Below, in pieces: positions 1 through 8,918 of a stretch of DNA of 55,771 bases. Position 1 is the stretch's first letter, and each line of letters opens with the position of its first letter. The notes under the pieces are model-generated. The model was not told where the DNA came from and did no database searches. It worked only from the letters and a program-made list of their open reading frames with translations. The stretch lies in contig JAITQD010000117.1 in assembly GCA_031289095.1 (NCBI GenBank), forward strand, positions 1 through 55,771, read 5' to 3'. This DNA comes from Azoarcus sp. Its GTDB lineage: Bacteria; Pseudomonadota; Gammaproteobacteria; Burkholderiales; Rhodocyclaceae. Both the position numbers and the translations under genes were made by a program.

Positions 1-698
1 GCGCAGGCGATGCTGGCGTCCAGCCGGTCGAACACCGGCTCGCCCCACCCCACCGGCGCGCCGCTGGCGACGATATTCAGGCGAGCGCCAATCGAGTCGC
101 CCGCGCGGCGCAATTCGTCCAGGTAGGTTTCGAGCCTGGCCGGCACGGTGGCGTTGGCGACGAAGAAGGGATTGCGCCCGATTTCATCCCAGGACTCGAA
201 CGGCGCAAGCACTTCACCGATCTGGGCCACGTAACCGCGCACAACGACGCCGAATTTTTCAGCCAGCCATTTGCGCGCGATGGCCCCGGCCGCCACCCGT
301 ACAGCGGTTTCGCGCGCCGAGGCGCGCCCGCCACCGCGATAGTCGCGGACGCCGTATTTTTGCCACCAGGAATAGTCGGCATGACCGGGACGGAAGGTGT
401 CGGCGATGTCGCGGTAGTCGTGCGAGCGTTGATCGTGATTGCGGATCAGGAGGGCGATGGGTGTGCCGGTTGTGCGCTCCTCGAACACGCCTGAGAGGAT
501 TTCGACCGTGTCGGGTTCGCGCCGCTGCGTGACGTGGCGCGAGGTGCCCGGTTTGCGGCGGTCGAGAAAGGTCTGGATGTCTGCCGCCGTGAGCGCGAGT
601 CCCGGCGGACAGCCGTCGACGACACAGCCGATTGCCGGGCCATGGGATTCACCGAAGGATGTGACGCGAAAGAGCGTACCGAAAGTATTGCCAGACAT
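1..698 (-). CDS. aroC: Chorismate synthase (5' part; 3' end beyond window)
   Basis: Catalyses the last shikimate-pathway step, EPSP to chorismate, using reduced FMN in the cytoplasm. The frame is open from the window edge to an ATG at 698 and gives about 232 N-terminal residues of a protein usually near 360-390. The start reads [20 protein letters not shown], the first chorismate synthase signature. Further on come RPGHADYSW and [13 protein letters not shown], the second signature, with the His and Arg residues that contact substrate and FMN. The start is chosen because the family begins with exactly this sequence. The truncation is only the window boundary. Identification is secure; the C-terminal third cannot be judged. 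Confidence 0.95.
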   Translation of the reverse strand, partial: MSGNTFGTLFRVTSFGESHGPAIGCVVDGCPPGLALTAADIQTFLDRRKPGTSRHVTQRREPDTVEILSGVFEERTTGTPIALLIRNHDQRSHDYRDIADTFRPGHADYSWWQKYGVRDYRGGGRASARETAVRVAAGAIARKWLAEKFGVVVRGYVAQIGEVLAPFESWDEIGRNPFFVANATVPARLETYLDELRRAGDSIGARLNIVASGAPVGWGEPVFDRLDASIAC

Positions 699-823
699 GG
701 AAAACGCCTCGTGCAAAAGCGGAACGGGTTGCGAGTCCGGCATTTTGCGCTGGACGCCGGTTCGACGCCAGCGCCGGGCGCGGTCGTTTCCGGGCCGAAA
801 ACCCGGAATCAATCAGCGTTTTC

Positions 824-1597
824 TCAGAGATCCACCCTCTGCCCGCCGCGCGCTTCCTGCTCTATTTTCTTTTTCCTGACGGCCAGTTGCCGACTTGCGT
901 CGCCGTGCAATGGATCGGCATAGAGCGCCGCAGCGTCGGCGATCGTCACTGAGAACGCGGCGACCCGCCGGGTTTCGGGATCGAAGCTGACGCTCGCCGC
1001 AATCGCCATGCCGCAGCGTTCGCCCGTCTGCCGCGGCACGATGATGTGGGTTCCCCAGGTCTGCGAATAGTTGTCGCCGGCAAACGCTTCAAAACAGGGG
1101 TTTTGCACCAGGTTGTAGTGCGCGCCCGCCGGAATCGGTTTGTATTGCGTATCGAACGACCACAGCATGCCGTACTTGATCCGCAGGTATTTGGGCGGCG
1201 GCTGCGCGGGGCCTGGCTCCGTCGGCGGGCCGTACTTGGCGAGCAGGGACTTTTGCAGGGTCGCATAGTCGGGCCGTTCCCCGAGTACAAAGTTCTGCGC
1301 CTGACCGACGAACCAGACCCGTCCGCCACTGCCGAGGCCAAGCACGATCTGCGTTTTGCCGAGACGCTTTTCCGGGTCGTCCGTGTCCGTGTATCGGAAG
1401 CCAAGCGGCTGACCCGCGTGATTGCGGACGGGTTCTTTCTGCGAGCCGGGACGCGCAGTGGCGATCAGGGCTTCCGCTTCTTCGAGCGTCATGCCGGTCT
1501 GGATGCCGAGAACGTCAAGCCCGCTTGCGTCGGCCAGGGCGGCAGAGGCCGGAATCAGGCACAGCAGTGCGGCGACACTGCGGAGTTTGTATTTCAT
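824..1597 (-). CDS. Exported protein of unknown function
   Basis: I do not recognise this 257-residue protein. It begins with a standard Sec signal peptide: a basic start (MKYKLR), a hydrophobic stretch to about residue 20, and a likely cleavage after ALA at residue 22. The mature part has two cysteines, C168 and C195, which could form a disulfide in the periplasm. It opens with a GMTLEEAEALI segment reminiscent of the short helix that starts BamE/SmpA-like and other small periplasmic domains. A Pro-rich stretch lies near residues 124-136 and the C-terminus is charged. It lies between aroC and an FAD oxidase on the same strand, but the gaps of about 85-125 bases do not suggest tight coupling. 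The start is set by the signal peptide. Confidence 0.75.
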   Translation of the reverse strand: MKYKLRSVAALLCLIPASAALADASGLDVLGIQTGMTLEEAEALIATARPGSQKEPVRNHAGQPLGFRYTDTDDPEKRLGKTQIVLGLGSGGRVWFVGQAQNFVLGERPDYATLQKSLLAKYGPPTEPGPAQPPPKYLRIKYGMLWSFDTQYKPIPAGAHYNLVQNPCFEAFAGDNYSQTWGTHIIVPRQTGERCGMAIAASVSFDPETRRVAAFSVTIADAAALYADPLHGDASRQLAVRKKKIEQEARGGQRVDL

Positions 1598-1616
1598 GTG
1601 TTGACTCCATACAACA

Positions 1617-1640
1617 AAACATCATTTTTCGTGATGTTTT
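1617..1640 (-). terminator. Weak AT-rich hairpin between FAD oxidase and exported protein
   Basis: AAACATCA and TGATGTTT form a stem around a 7-base loop, with T-rich flanks on both strands. It lies 40-60 bases past the stop of the minus-strand FAD oxidase. The stem is AT-rich, so the terminator call is tentative. Confidence 0.35.
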
Positions 1641-1682
1641 TCATTGTAAATGGATAAAGCCGTTGTAGTGCACGACTTTGGT

Positions 1683-3110
1683 TCAAAGCATCTTTCCGGG
1701 GTTCATCAGTCCCCGTGGATCGAAGGTGTGTTTGATCGCCGCCATCACTTCGAGTTCGACCGCAGCTTTGTAGCGCCGGATTTCATCGCGTTTGAGTTGC
1801 CCGAGGCCGTGTTCGGCGGAAATGGCGCCGCCCAGTTCGTCCGCCAGGTCGTACACGATGCGGTTGGCCTCACGGCTGCGCGCCGCGAAGGCGGCTGTGT
1901 CTTCGGCATCCGGCAGGAACAGGTTGTAGTGCAGGTTGCCGTCGCCAATGTGACCGAAGATGACGAAGCGTACATCGGGCCGCCATGCCCGCAAGGTGGC
2001 GTCGGCGCGGGCGATGAATTCGGCGATACGGCTCATTGGTACCGAGATGTCGTGCTTGATGCTGAGGCCTTCGCGTTTTTGAGCTTCGTTGGCGTTTTCG
2101 CGCAGGGCCCACAGGCTCTCGCTCTGGGCGAGCGTGGCGGCGATGACGGCATCGTTGACTTCCCCCGCTCCGTTCGCGGCGGTCAGCGTCTGTTCGAGCA
2201 GGGCGATGAGCGGCGCGTCCGCCACGCTGTCGCGCAGTTCCACCAGTACCGACCAGGCGGCGGGCGTGGGCAAGGGGTCGTGGCAGCGCGGTATGTGCTT
2301 GAGCACCAGGTCGAGCAACGACCGGCCAACGAGTTCAAACGCCGTCACCCGGTCGCCGCAGGCGGCGCGAAAACGCGCCAGCAATGCAACCGCCGCCGCC
2401 GGGGCGGGGATGGCGACCCAAGCGGTGGCCCGCGCCAGGGGAGCGGGAAAGAGTTTCAGCACGGCGGCGGTGATGATGCCCAGGGTGCCTTCCGCGCCAA
2501 TGAAGAGCTGTTTGAGATCGTAGCCGGTGTTGTCTTTGCGCAGGGCGCGCAGGCCATCCCACACCCGACCATCGGGCAGCACGACTTCGAGCCCGAGGGT
2601 GAGATCGCGCATGTTGCCGTAGCGCAGCACCTGCACGCCGCCAGCATTGGTCGACAGGTTGCCGCCGATTTCGCAACTGCCTTCTGCGGCCAGCGAGAGC
2701 GGAAACAGACGCCCGACGGCGGCGGCGGCTTCCCGCACCGCAGCCAGCGTGCAGCCGGCTTCTACGCAGAGTGTGTCGTTGGCGGCGTCCAGGGCGCGGA
2801 TGCGGGCAAGGCGGCTGAGGTTGATGACGAGCGAAGCGCCATCGGGCAGGGGTGTTGCGCCGCCGCACAGCCCGGTGTTGCCGCCCTGCGGCACCATGGC
2901 CACGCCGGCTTCGGCGCAGGCGCTGACCACGGCGGACACTTCAGCGGTTGTCGCCGGCTGCGCCACGGCGAGAGCGCGGCCATGGTAGCGGCCTCGGTGA
3001 TCGGTGAGGAATGGCGCGATGTCGGTCGCGCCGGTCAGGACGTGCTTTGCGCCGACGATGGCGGTCAGACGGGCGAGCAGGCCCGCCGCCGCATCGTCGG
3101 CATCAGACAT
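1683..3110 (-). CDS. FAD-binding oxidoreductase, GlcD / D-2-hydroxyacid dehydrogenase type
   Basis: A 475-residue flavoprotein of the vanillyl-alcohol-oxidase fold that oxidises D-2-hydroxyacids such as D-lactate, glycolate or D-2-hydroxyglutarate. The N-terminal FAD_binding_4 domain shows QPATTAEV and [10 protein letters not shown] (residues about 75-84), which bind the FAD pyrophosphate. The C-terminal FAD-oxidase domain has [11 protein letters not shown] near residue 387, containing the metal/substrate histidines of this family, and AEHGLG near 433. There is no iron-sulfur domain and no GlcE or GlcF partner nearby, so a single-subunit dehydrogenase is likelier than glycolate oxidase. Its start overlaps the end of rimO by 8 bases, suggesting translational coupling. 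The substrate is not decidable from sequence. Confidence 0.85.
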   Translation of the reverse strand: MSDADDAAAGLLARLTAIVGAKHVLTGATDIAPFLTDHRGRYHGRALAVAQPATTAEVSAVVSACAEAGVAMVPQGGNTGLCGGATPLPDGASLVINLSRLARIRALDAANDTLCVEAGCTLAAVREAAAAVGRLFPLSLAAEGSCEIGGNLSTNAGGVQVLRYGNMRDLTLGLEVVLPDGRVWDGLRALRKDNTGYDLKQLFIGAEGTLGIITAAVLKLFPAPLARATAWVAIPAPAAAVALLARFRAACGDRVTAFELVGRSLLDLVLKHIPRCHDPLPTPAAWSVLVELRDSVADAPLIALLEQTLTAANGAGEVNDAVIAATLAQSESLWALRENANEAQKREGLSIKHDISVPMSRIAEFIARADATLRAWRPDVRFVIFGHIGDGNLHYNLFLPDAEDTAAFAARSREANRIVYDLADELGGAISAEHGLGQLKRDEIRRYKAAVELEVMAAIKHTFDPRGLMNPGKML

Positions 3111-4437
3111 CGACGCGCTCGGCGTAAAGGTCGTGAACGTCGCAGTCGGTGATCCTGACCTGCACGAAGTCGCCGGGGGTCAGCCCTTCGCCATCGGGAA
3201 TGATCACCAGTCCGTCGATTTCGGGCGCGTCGCCCGGCGAACGGGCCAGCGCGCCTTCTTCGTCGTCCACTTCGTCGACCAGCACCGTCATTTCGCGTCC
3301 GATGCGGGCTTCGAGGCATTGGGTGGAGATGTCTTCCTGCAATGCCATCAGGCGGTCGCGGCGATCTTCTCGCAAGGCGTCGGGCACCGCGTCGGGCAGG
3401 GCGTTGGCCGCCGCGCCTTCGACCGGGGAGTAGGCGAAGACACCCACACGGTCAAGGCGCGCTTCTTCGAGGAAATGCGCCAGTTGTTCAAAGTCTTCTT
3501 CGGTCTCGCCGGGAAAGCCGGTGATGAAGGTCGAGCGGATCGTGATGTCGGGGCAGATGGCGCGCCAGCGGTGGATGCGTTCGAGCGCGTTTTCGGTGTT
3601 CGCCGGGCGTTGCATCGCTTGCAGAATGCGGGGGCTGGCGTGTTGGAGCGGGGCGTCTAGGTAAGGCAGGATGCGGCCTTCGGCCATCAGTTCGACGATG
3701 CCGTCGACGCTCGGGTACGGGTACAGGTAGTGCAGGCGTATCCAGACGCCCAGTTCGCCCAGCGCCCTGGCGAGTTCAAGCAGTCGCGTCTTCAGTGGCC
3801 GCCCGTCCCAGAAGCCGGTGCGATAGCCAAGGTCGACGCCGTAGGCGGAGGTGTCCTGAGACACGACGAGAATTTCGCGCACGCCCGCTTCGGCCAGCGT
3901 TTCGGCCTCGCGCATCACTTCGTGGATGGGACGGCTCACCAGGGGGCCGCGCAGCGCCGGGATGATGCAGAAGGCGCAGCTGTGGTTACAGCCTTCCGAG
4001 ATTTTCAGGTAGGCGTAGTGGCTGGGCGTCAGGCGCATGCCCTGCGGCGGCACGAGGTCGACAAAGGGGTCATGCGGCCGGGGCAGGTGGCGATGCACGG
4101 CGTCCAGCACTTCGCCGTCGGCGTGCGGCCCGGTCACGGCCAGCACCTGCGGATAGGCTTCCCGCACGAGTTCGGCGCGTACGCCAAGGCAGCCGGTGAC
4201 GATGACCTGGCCGTTTTCGGCCAGCGCCTCGCCGATGGCGTCGAGTGATTCTTCGATGGCGGCGTCGATGAAGCCGCAGGTATTGACGATAACGAGATCG
4301 GCATCGTCATAGGTGCTGGAAATTTCGTAGCCTTCGGTGGCCAGACGAGTGAGGATGTGCTCGGAATCGACGGTGGCCTTGGGGCAGCCGAGGCTGACGA
4401 AACCGATTCGGGGGAGCGTCGCGCTGGAAGTGCTCAT
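3103..4437 (-). CDS. rimO: Ribosomal protein S12 methylthiotransferase RimO
   Basis: Radical-SAM enzyme that adds a methylthio group to the conserved aspartate of ribosomal protein S12. At 444 residues it has family length. The UPF0004 domain carries three cluster-binding cysteines (C18 in SLGCPK, C54 in NTCGF, C83 in VTGCLG). The radical-SAM motif [11 protein letters not shown] supplies C150, C154 and C157. The C-terminal ~65 residues fit a TRAM RNA-binding domain. The sequence after the radical-SAM cysteines ([13 protein letters not shown]) is RimO-like rather than MiaB-like. It is the first gene of a pair with the FAD oxidase, whose start it overlaps. Confidence 0.95.
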   Translation of the reverse strand: MSTSSATLPRIGFVSLGCPKATVDSEHILTRLATEGYEISSTYDDADLVIVNTCGFIDAAIEESLDAIGEALAENGQVIVTGCLGVRAELVREAYPQVLAVTGPHADGEVLDAVHRHLPRPHDPFVDLVPPQGMRLTPSHYAYLKISEGCNHSCAFCIIPALRGPLVSRPIHEVMREAETLAEAGVREILVVSQDTSAYGVDLGYRTGFWDGRPLKTRLLELARALGELGVWIRLHYLYPYPSVDGIVELMAEGRILPYLDAPLQHASPRILQAMQRPANTENALERIHRWRAICPDITIRSTFITGFPGETEEDFEQLAHFLEEARLDRVGVFAYSPVEGAAANALPDAVPDALREDRRDRLMALQEDISTQCLEARIGREMTVLVDEVDDEEGALARSPGDAPEIDGLVIIPDGEGLTPGDFVQVRITDCDVHDLYAERVDV

Positions 4438-4500
4438 CTGATGACTGCCGGAAGTCAGAACAGAAAACGAACCCGGTCGACCATGACCGGGTGTGCGATA

Positions 4501-4523
4501 AAAAGAAAAGCCCCACGAGGGGC
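4501..4523 (-). terminator. Terminator after phaR
   Basis: On the minus strand GCCCC-TCGT-GGGGC is followed by TTTTCTTTTT. It lies just past the phaR stop, a typical short intrinsic terminator. Confidence 0.7.
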
Positions 4524-4548
4524 GTTTGCCGAAAAACGGACGGCGTGC

Positions 4549-5169
4549 TTACTTGCCGCCGGGCTTGCCCGTCACCAAAAAGGGCGCGTTCTCGCTTTTA
4601 CCCGCGCCGTGGTGCGGCACGAACTGGGGCGGTACGAACTGGGGCGGGAACTGGAAGCCGGTGAACATGTTGCGCGTCTGGCTTTCGACCTGTTCCTGCA
4701 TCTGCTGGAACATTTTCTGCGACTGCTCAACATAGGCGCCCATCATGTTCTGCAACGCAGGGCCCTGAAAATTCATGAATTGCGCCCACAAGTCCTTGCT
4801 GATCGAGTTGTTGTCGCCATAGATGCCGCGTACCTGATCCTGCAACTTGTTCTGCATTTCGGAGAACGCCTTGATGTTGTGCTCCAGATATTTGCCCATC
4901 ATGCCCTGCATGGCGTGACCGTAGTAACGGATCATGTGGGACAGCAGATCGCGGGTGAACATTGGCATGCCGCCGCTTTCTTCTTCAAGAATGATCTGCA
5001 ACAGGATGCTGCGGGTAAGTTCTTCCCCGGTCTTGGCGTCGACAACCTGGAAATCCTCGTGCCCCAATACGAGTTCCTTGACGTCGTTGAGGGTGATGTA
5101 GGAACTGGTGTGCGTGTCATAGAGACGGCGGTTGGGGTACTTTTTGATCAGGCGTACTTGCTCGCCCAT
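4549..5169 (-). CDS. phaR: Polyhydroxyalkanoate synthesis repressor PhaR
   Basis: DNA-binding repressor that senses PHA granules and controls phasin and PHA genes. The 206-residue protein has the PHB_acc_N domain at residues about 8-70, with IKKYPNRRLYDTHTSSYITL, and repeated PHB_acc segments behind it. The C-terminal third is rich in Gln, Phe and Pro, as is usual for PhaR, and binds PHA or DNA in the family. It ends in a Lys/Gly-rich tail. It lies downstream of phaB and phaC on the same strand with its own terminator. In relatives it represses phaP and itself; no phasin gene is in this window. Confidence 0.93.
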   Translation of the reverse strand: MGEQVRLIKKYPNRRLYDTHTSSYITLNDVKELVLGHEDFQVVDAKTGEELTRSILLQIILEEESGGMPMFTRDLLSHMIRYYGHAMQGMMGKYLEHNIKAFSEMQNKLQDQVRGIYGDNNSISKDLWAQFMNFQGPALQNMMGAYVEQSQKMFQQMQEQVESQTRNMFTGFQFPPQFVPPQFVPHHGAGKSENAPFLVTGKPGGK

Positions 5170-5233
5170 GTAGGTTCTCCTCGACTGACGGGTTCGCCCG
5201 CACCTGCGGGCAATCGGTAATTATATCTCTCTC

Positions 5234-5270
5234 GAAAAAATATAAACCCCGTCATGCACGGGGTTTATAT
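5234..5270 (-). terminator. Terminator after phaB
   Basis: A perfect 13-bp stem (ATATAAACCCCGT with ACGGGGTTTATAT, 5-base loop) is followed on the minus strand by six T residues. It lies about 65 bases past the phaB stop and separates phaB from phaR transcription. Confidence 0.85.
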
Positions 5271-5335
5271 CCCACGCATGACGGGGTTCTCAGGTTTCCG
5301 GGCCGCGAAACGACCCACAAACCGGAGATGACGGC

Positions 5336-6079
5336 TTATTGGTAATTGAGGCCGCCGTTGATGTTGAGGGTAGCGCCCGTCGTGAAGCCGGAAAGTTCGT
5401 CGGCGAGGAAGACCACGGCAAAGCCGATTTCTTCCGGTTTGGCCAGACGCTTCATCGGCACGGAGTTCACGATGCCTTCGAGAATGTCGGCGCGGATCGC
5501 GGTCACCATTTTGGTGGCGACGTAGCCCGGGGCAATGGCGTTGACGGTCACGCCCTTGGTAGCCAGTTCCTGCGCCAGCGCCTTGGTAAAGCCGATCACG
5601 CCAGCTTTGGCTGCGGAGTAGTTGGTCTGCCCGGCCTGACCCTTGACGCCATTCACGGACGAGATATTGACGATGCGGCCAAAGCCGCGTTCCGCCATCT
5701 TGGCCGAAACCTGCTTGGTAACGTTGAACAGGCTGGACAGGTTGGTGTTGATGACCGCATCCCACTGTTCGCGTTCCATTTTGGCGAACATCTTGTCGCG
5801 GGTGATTCCGGCGTTGTTCACGAGGATGTCGATCGGGCCAGCCAGCTTTTCGGCTTCGGCCACCATGGCCTGCACAGAGGCCAGGTCGGCCACGTCACCA
5901 GCGACCGGAACAAAACTCTTGAAACCAGCGGCTTCCTGTTCCTTCAGCCATTCATCCTTGTTGTCAAACTGGGGGTGGTAAGCCGCAACCACCTTGTGGC
6001 CCGCCTTGGCCAAGGCTTGGCAGATGGCGGTACCGAGGCCACCCATGGCGCCGGTGACGAGAGCAACTCTTTGGGACAT
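5336..6079 (-). CDS. phaB: Acetoacetyl-CoA reductase PhaB
   Basis: Short-chain dehydrogenase that reduces acetoacetyl-CoA to (R)-3-hydroxybutyryl-CoA with NADPH, the monomer-supplying step of PHB synthesis. The 247-residue protein has the nucleotide-binding motif TGAMGGLGTAIC at 9-20, NNAG at 88-91, Ser140/141 in NISSVNG, and the catalytic Y154-x3-K158. The start is the ATG at 6079, because an AGAGGA ribosome site precedes it and the family starts MSQRVALVTG. The open frame extends 32 codons further upstream without a plausible start. Its pairing with phaC confirms the PHA role over the FabG reaction. Confidence 0.94.
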   Translation of the reverse strand: MSQRVALVTGAMGGLGTAICQALAKAGHKVVAAYHPQFDNKDEWLKEQEAAGFKSFVPVAGDVADLASVQAMVAEAEKLAGPIDILVNNAGITRDKMFAKMEREQWDAVINTNLSSLFNVTKQVSAKMAERGFGRIVNISSVNGVKGQAGQTNYSAAKAGVIGFTKALAQELATKGVTVNAIAPGYVATKMVTAIRADILEGIVNSVPMKRLAKPEEIGFAVVFLADELSGFTTGATLNINGGLNYQ

Positions 6080-6184
6080 TGATCTGATCCTCTTCAGAAA
6101 TAATCGTGCCCGGAGCCCCAGCGGGGTTCCGGCCCAGTCATGCGGCGAGCAACGATGTGTCATGGTGCGTCGCAAAACCCGCGC

Positions 6185-6190
6185 ATTATA
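6185..6190 (-). promoter_or_regulatory. Candidate -10 box for phaB
   Basis: A perfect TATAAT reads on the minus strand about 105 bases upstream of the phaB start and just downstream of the phaC terminator. No good -35 lies at the right distance (GTTTTT region). It would give phaB its own transcription start. Confidence 0.4.
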
Positions 6191-6205
6191 GGCGAAGCGC
6201 GCAGG

Positions 6206-6242
6206 AAAAAAACCAGCGGGGCGACACGGACATCGTCGCCCC
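6206..6242 (-). terminator. Terminator after phaC
   Basis: On the minus strand GGGGCGAC and GTCGCCCC pair around a 9-base loop. A run of seven T residues follows five bases later. The stop of phaC lies just upstream. Confidence 0.8.
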
Positions 6243-6262
6243 CGCCGATCGAAGGCCAGCGT

Positions 6263-8008
6263 TCAGGCCCGCGCTTTCACGTAGCGACCGGGCGCCGGTT
6301 CGCCCGGCTCGTACTTCGTGCTGCCGAGCCTGCCGCGCGCTGGCACCTGACGGCCATCGAACGCCTTCAGCCACTCCGTCCAGTGCGCCCACCAGCTTCC
6401 CGGGTGTTCTTCCGCCCCCGTCAGCCATTCGTCGGGCGAGGTGATCGTCTGCGCGCTTGTCCAGTAGCTGCGCCGGTTCTTCGCGACCGGGTTGATGGTG
6501 CCGGCAATGTGACCGCTGGCCCCGAGCACGAAAGTGGTATCGCCCCCCATCAAGGCGCGTCCGAGGTAGGACGTCTTCCACGGCACGATGTGGTCTTCAC
6601 GCGCCGCGAAGAAGTAAACCGGCACGTCGATCTTGCCGAGATCAACCTTCTGCCCGAGCACAGTCAACCGTCCTGGCAAGCGCAAATTGTTTTCGAGATA
6701 CATGTTGCGTAAATACCACGCCAGGAACGGCCCCGGCAGGTTGGTCGCGTCCGAATTCCAGTACAGCAGGTCGAACGCCTTCGGGGTGCCGCCCTTGAGA
6801 TAGTTGCTGACCACGTATTGCCAGACGAGATCGTTGGCGCGCAGAAAGGAGAACACGCTGGCGAGTTCCTGCCCGCGCATCAGTCCGCCCTTGCCCATGG
6901 CGGCCTCGCGCGCGCTCACGCTGGCCTCGTCGACCAGACAGCCGATTTCACCGGTATCGGAAAAGTCCAGCAGCGTGGTCAGGAAGGTCACGCTGGCGAC
7001 GGGGTCTTCGCCGCGCGCTTTCGCCACCGCGAGCGCAGTGGCGAGGATGGTGCCGCCGACGCAGAAACCGAGCACGTTGGGCTTCTTGACCTTGGTGATG
7101 CTGCGCACCACTTCCAGCGCCGTGAGCGGCCCTTCCTGCACGTAGTCGTCCCAGGTCTTGGTGGATTCCGAGGGCCCCGCGTTCTTCCAGGACACCAGGA
7201 ACACGGTGTGGCCCTGGCTGATGGCGTAGCGCACAAAGGAATTTTCCGGTTGCAGATCCAGGATGTAGTACTTGTTGATGCTCGGCGGCACGATCAGGAG
7301 CGGCGTCTGCACCACTGTCTCGGTGAGCGGCGAGTACTGGATCAACTGGATCAGGTCGTTTTCGTAGACCACCGCGCCCGGCGTGATGGCGAGATTGCGC
7401 CCGACCTCGAACACGCTCTCGTCGGTCATCGACACCCGCCCTTTTTCGAGGTCGGAAAGCAGGTTCTGGATGCCGCGCGTGATGCTTTCACCCTTGGTTT
7501 CGAGCGCGGTGTGGATGAATTCCGGATTGGTGGCGGCAAAATTGCTCGGCGCCAGCGCATCAATGTACTGCCGGGTCAGGAATTGCAGGCGCGCCTTGGC
7601 CCGCCCGTCGTTGAGCGGCACGCTGTCGGCGGCTTCGCGCAGAAAGCTGGAATTGATCAGGTACGCTTGGCGCAGATAGTCGAACATCGGGTTCGACGCC
7701 CATTCCGGCGACGCGAACCGCTTGTCGCCAGCCTCGGGCGAAACGACTGGCGTGACCGTCTCGCCGGGTTTGCGCGCGGCCATCGACGACCACAAAGCCA
7801 TGTGATTGGTGGCGAATTCCTGCTGGAGCCGCAACAGGGTTTCGGGGTCAGGCAGGGACAGACCCGGCGCCGCCGCGCCCGTCGCGTCCTGCATGGCGAC
7901 CTGCTGTTTGGTCAGAGTTTCAAAAAAGCCGCGCGCAATCGTCTGCCCGGCCTGCATCATGGCTTGTATGGCCGCCGCCTGTTGCTTGCTTGTGTCGTCG
8001 TCAGACAT
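6263..8008 (-). CDS. phaC: Class I poly(R)-hydroxyalkanoate synthase PhaC
   Basis: Polymerises (R)-3-hydroxyacyl-CoA into PHA at the granule surface. The 581-residue length suits class I. The PhaC N-terminal domain covers roughly 90-270. The alpha/beta-hydrolase core has the lipase-like box GFCVGGT with nucleophile C316, close to Cys319 of the Cupriavidus enzyme. The catalytic Asp lies in AAREDHIVPW and the general-base His in GASGHIAG. PSINKYYILDL and YLRNMYLENN are class I features. The start is the ATG at 8008, preceded by a strong GGGAGGAG ribosome site; the longer open frame upstream lacks one. It lies upstream of phaB but is separated from it by a terminator. Confidence 0.95.
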   Translation of the reverse strand: MSDDDTSKQQAAAIQAMMQAGQTIARGFFETLTKQQVAMQDATGAAAPGLSLPDPETLLRLQQEFATNHMALWSSMAARKPGETVTPVVSPEAGDKRFASPEWASNPMFDYLRQAYLINSSFLREAADSVPLNDGRAKARLQFLTRQYIDALAPSNFAATNPEFIHTALETKGESITRGIQNLLSDLEKGRVSMTDESVFEVGRNLAITPGAVVYENDLIQLIQYSPLTETVVQTPLLIVPPSINKYYILDLQPENSFVRYAISQGHTVFLVSWKNAGPSESTKTWDDYVQEGPLTALEVVRSITKVKKPNVLGFCVGGTILATALAVAKARGEDPVASVTFLTTLLDFSDTGEIGCLVDEASVSAREAAMGKGGLMRGQELASVFSFLRANDLVWQYVVSNYLKGGTPKAFDLLYWNSDATNLPGPFLAWYLRNMYLENNLRLPGRLTVLGQKVDLGKIDVPVYFFAAREDHIVPWKTSYLGRALMGGDTTFVLGASGHIAGTINPVAKNRRSYWTSAQTITSPDEWLTGAEEHPGSWWAHWTEWLKAFDGRQVPARGRLGSTKYEPGEPAPGRYVKARA

Positions 8009-8103
8009 CTTTCTCCTCCCGTCGGCCCGGACGAGCGAGTTTGCCGTCCGTGGCGTGCTTTCGTGGTTGTTGCTTTCGTAGTCACTTGCCTCGCGCACCG
8101 AGC

Positions 8104-8132
8104 ACGATAGAGCCGATTCCGGCGTCGATCAA
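8104..8132 (-). promoter_or_regulatory. Candidate promoter of phaC
   Basis: On the minus strand TTGATC and TATCGT are separated by exactly 17 bases, each matching the sigma-70 consensus at four of six positions. They sit about 96-125 bases upstream of the phaC ATG, leaving a long leader. Confidence 0.4.
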
Positions 8133-8144
8133 TAGCGCAAACCC

Positions 8145-8918
8145 TTAGCGCAAGTTGCTTGCTGCACCCTTCCCACCATCCAGCCAGACCAGCGATGCAA
8201 AACGGCCCGTCGTCCCTTCGTGCCGGTAGGAATAAAAACGTTCGATCCCGGTGAAGGTGCATGTCCCGCCACCGTAGACCCGGCTTACCCCGGCCCGCGC
8301 CAGGCGACGGCGGGCAAGCGTGAACAGGTTGGCGAGCCATTTCCCCGGCGTATCCCGCTCCGCGAAGGCCGCATGCGCGCCGGGGTCACCCGCCAGGAAC
8401 GCATCCCGCACCTCCGCGCCAACCTCGAACGCTGTCGAACCGATCGCCGGCCCCAACCAGGCCATGATTCGCTCTGGCGGCGTCGCCATGGCGGCGAGCG
8501 CCGCTTCCAGCACACCGGCCACCAGGCCGCGCCAGCCCGCGTGCGCGGCCGCAACCACCGTGCCGCCGTCGTCGCAGAACAGTACCGGCAGGCAATCGGC
8601 AGTCATCACGACACACACTGCACCCGCCGTCCGCGCCACGGCGGCATCGGCGCGGATCGCCGTCCCCTGCCCGCCGTCCTCTGCCCGCGCAACCTCGACG
8701 CCATGTACCTGTTCCAGCCAGCAGGGATCGGCGGGCAGATGCCGCCGCAACAGGGCGCGGTTGGCGGCCACCGCCGCCGGGTCGTCGCCGACGTGCAAGC
8801 CGAGGTTGAAGCTGTCGTAAGGCGCTTTGCTGTTTCCGCCGCGCCGGGTAGTAACCAAAGCCCGCACCGCACGCGGTGCGGGCCAAGCGGGCGCGAAAAA
8901 GGCATTCGTTTCAGTCAT
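8145..8918 (-). CDS. pgeF: Peptidoglycan editing factor / multicopper-type polyphenol oxidase (YfiH/PgeF)
   Basis: Member of the YfiH (DUF152) family. In E. coli it is linked to removing wrongly incorporated L-serine from peptidoglycan precursors, and other members show laccase or purine-nucleoside activity. The 257-residue protein has the HGVEV segment, the conserved cysteine in VMTADCLPVLF, and HAGWRGLVAG, which together carry the His-Cys-His metal site. The start at 8918 follows a GGGAGCGGA ribosome site. It overlaps the 3' end of rluD by 8 bases, a pairing common in proteobacteria, so the two are probably translated together. Which family activity applies is not shown by sequence. Confidence 0.9.
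   Translation of the reverse strand: MTETNAFFAPAWPAPRAVRALVTTRRGGNSKAPYDSFNLGLHVGDDPAAVAANRALLRRHLPADPCWLEQVHGVEVARAEDGGQGTAIRADAAVARTAGAVCVVMTADCLPVLFCDDGGTVVAAAHAGWRGLVAGVLEAALAAMATPPERIMAWLGPAIGSTAFEVGAEVRDAFLAGDPGAHAAFAERDTPGKWLANLFTLARRRLARAGVSRVYGGGTCTFTGIERFYSYRHEGTTGRFASLVWLDGGKGAASNLR

Noticed and set aside
1650-3152. 500-codon plus-strand open frame opposite the FAD oxidase
   Set aside because: It mirrors the codon pattern of the minus-strand flavoprotein, which has complete family motifs.
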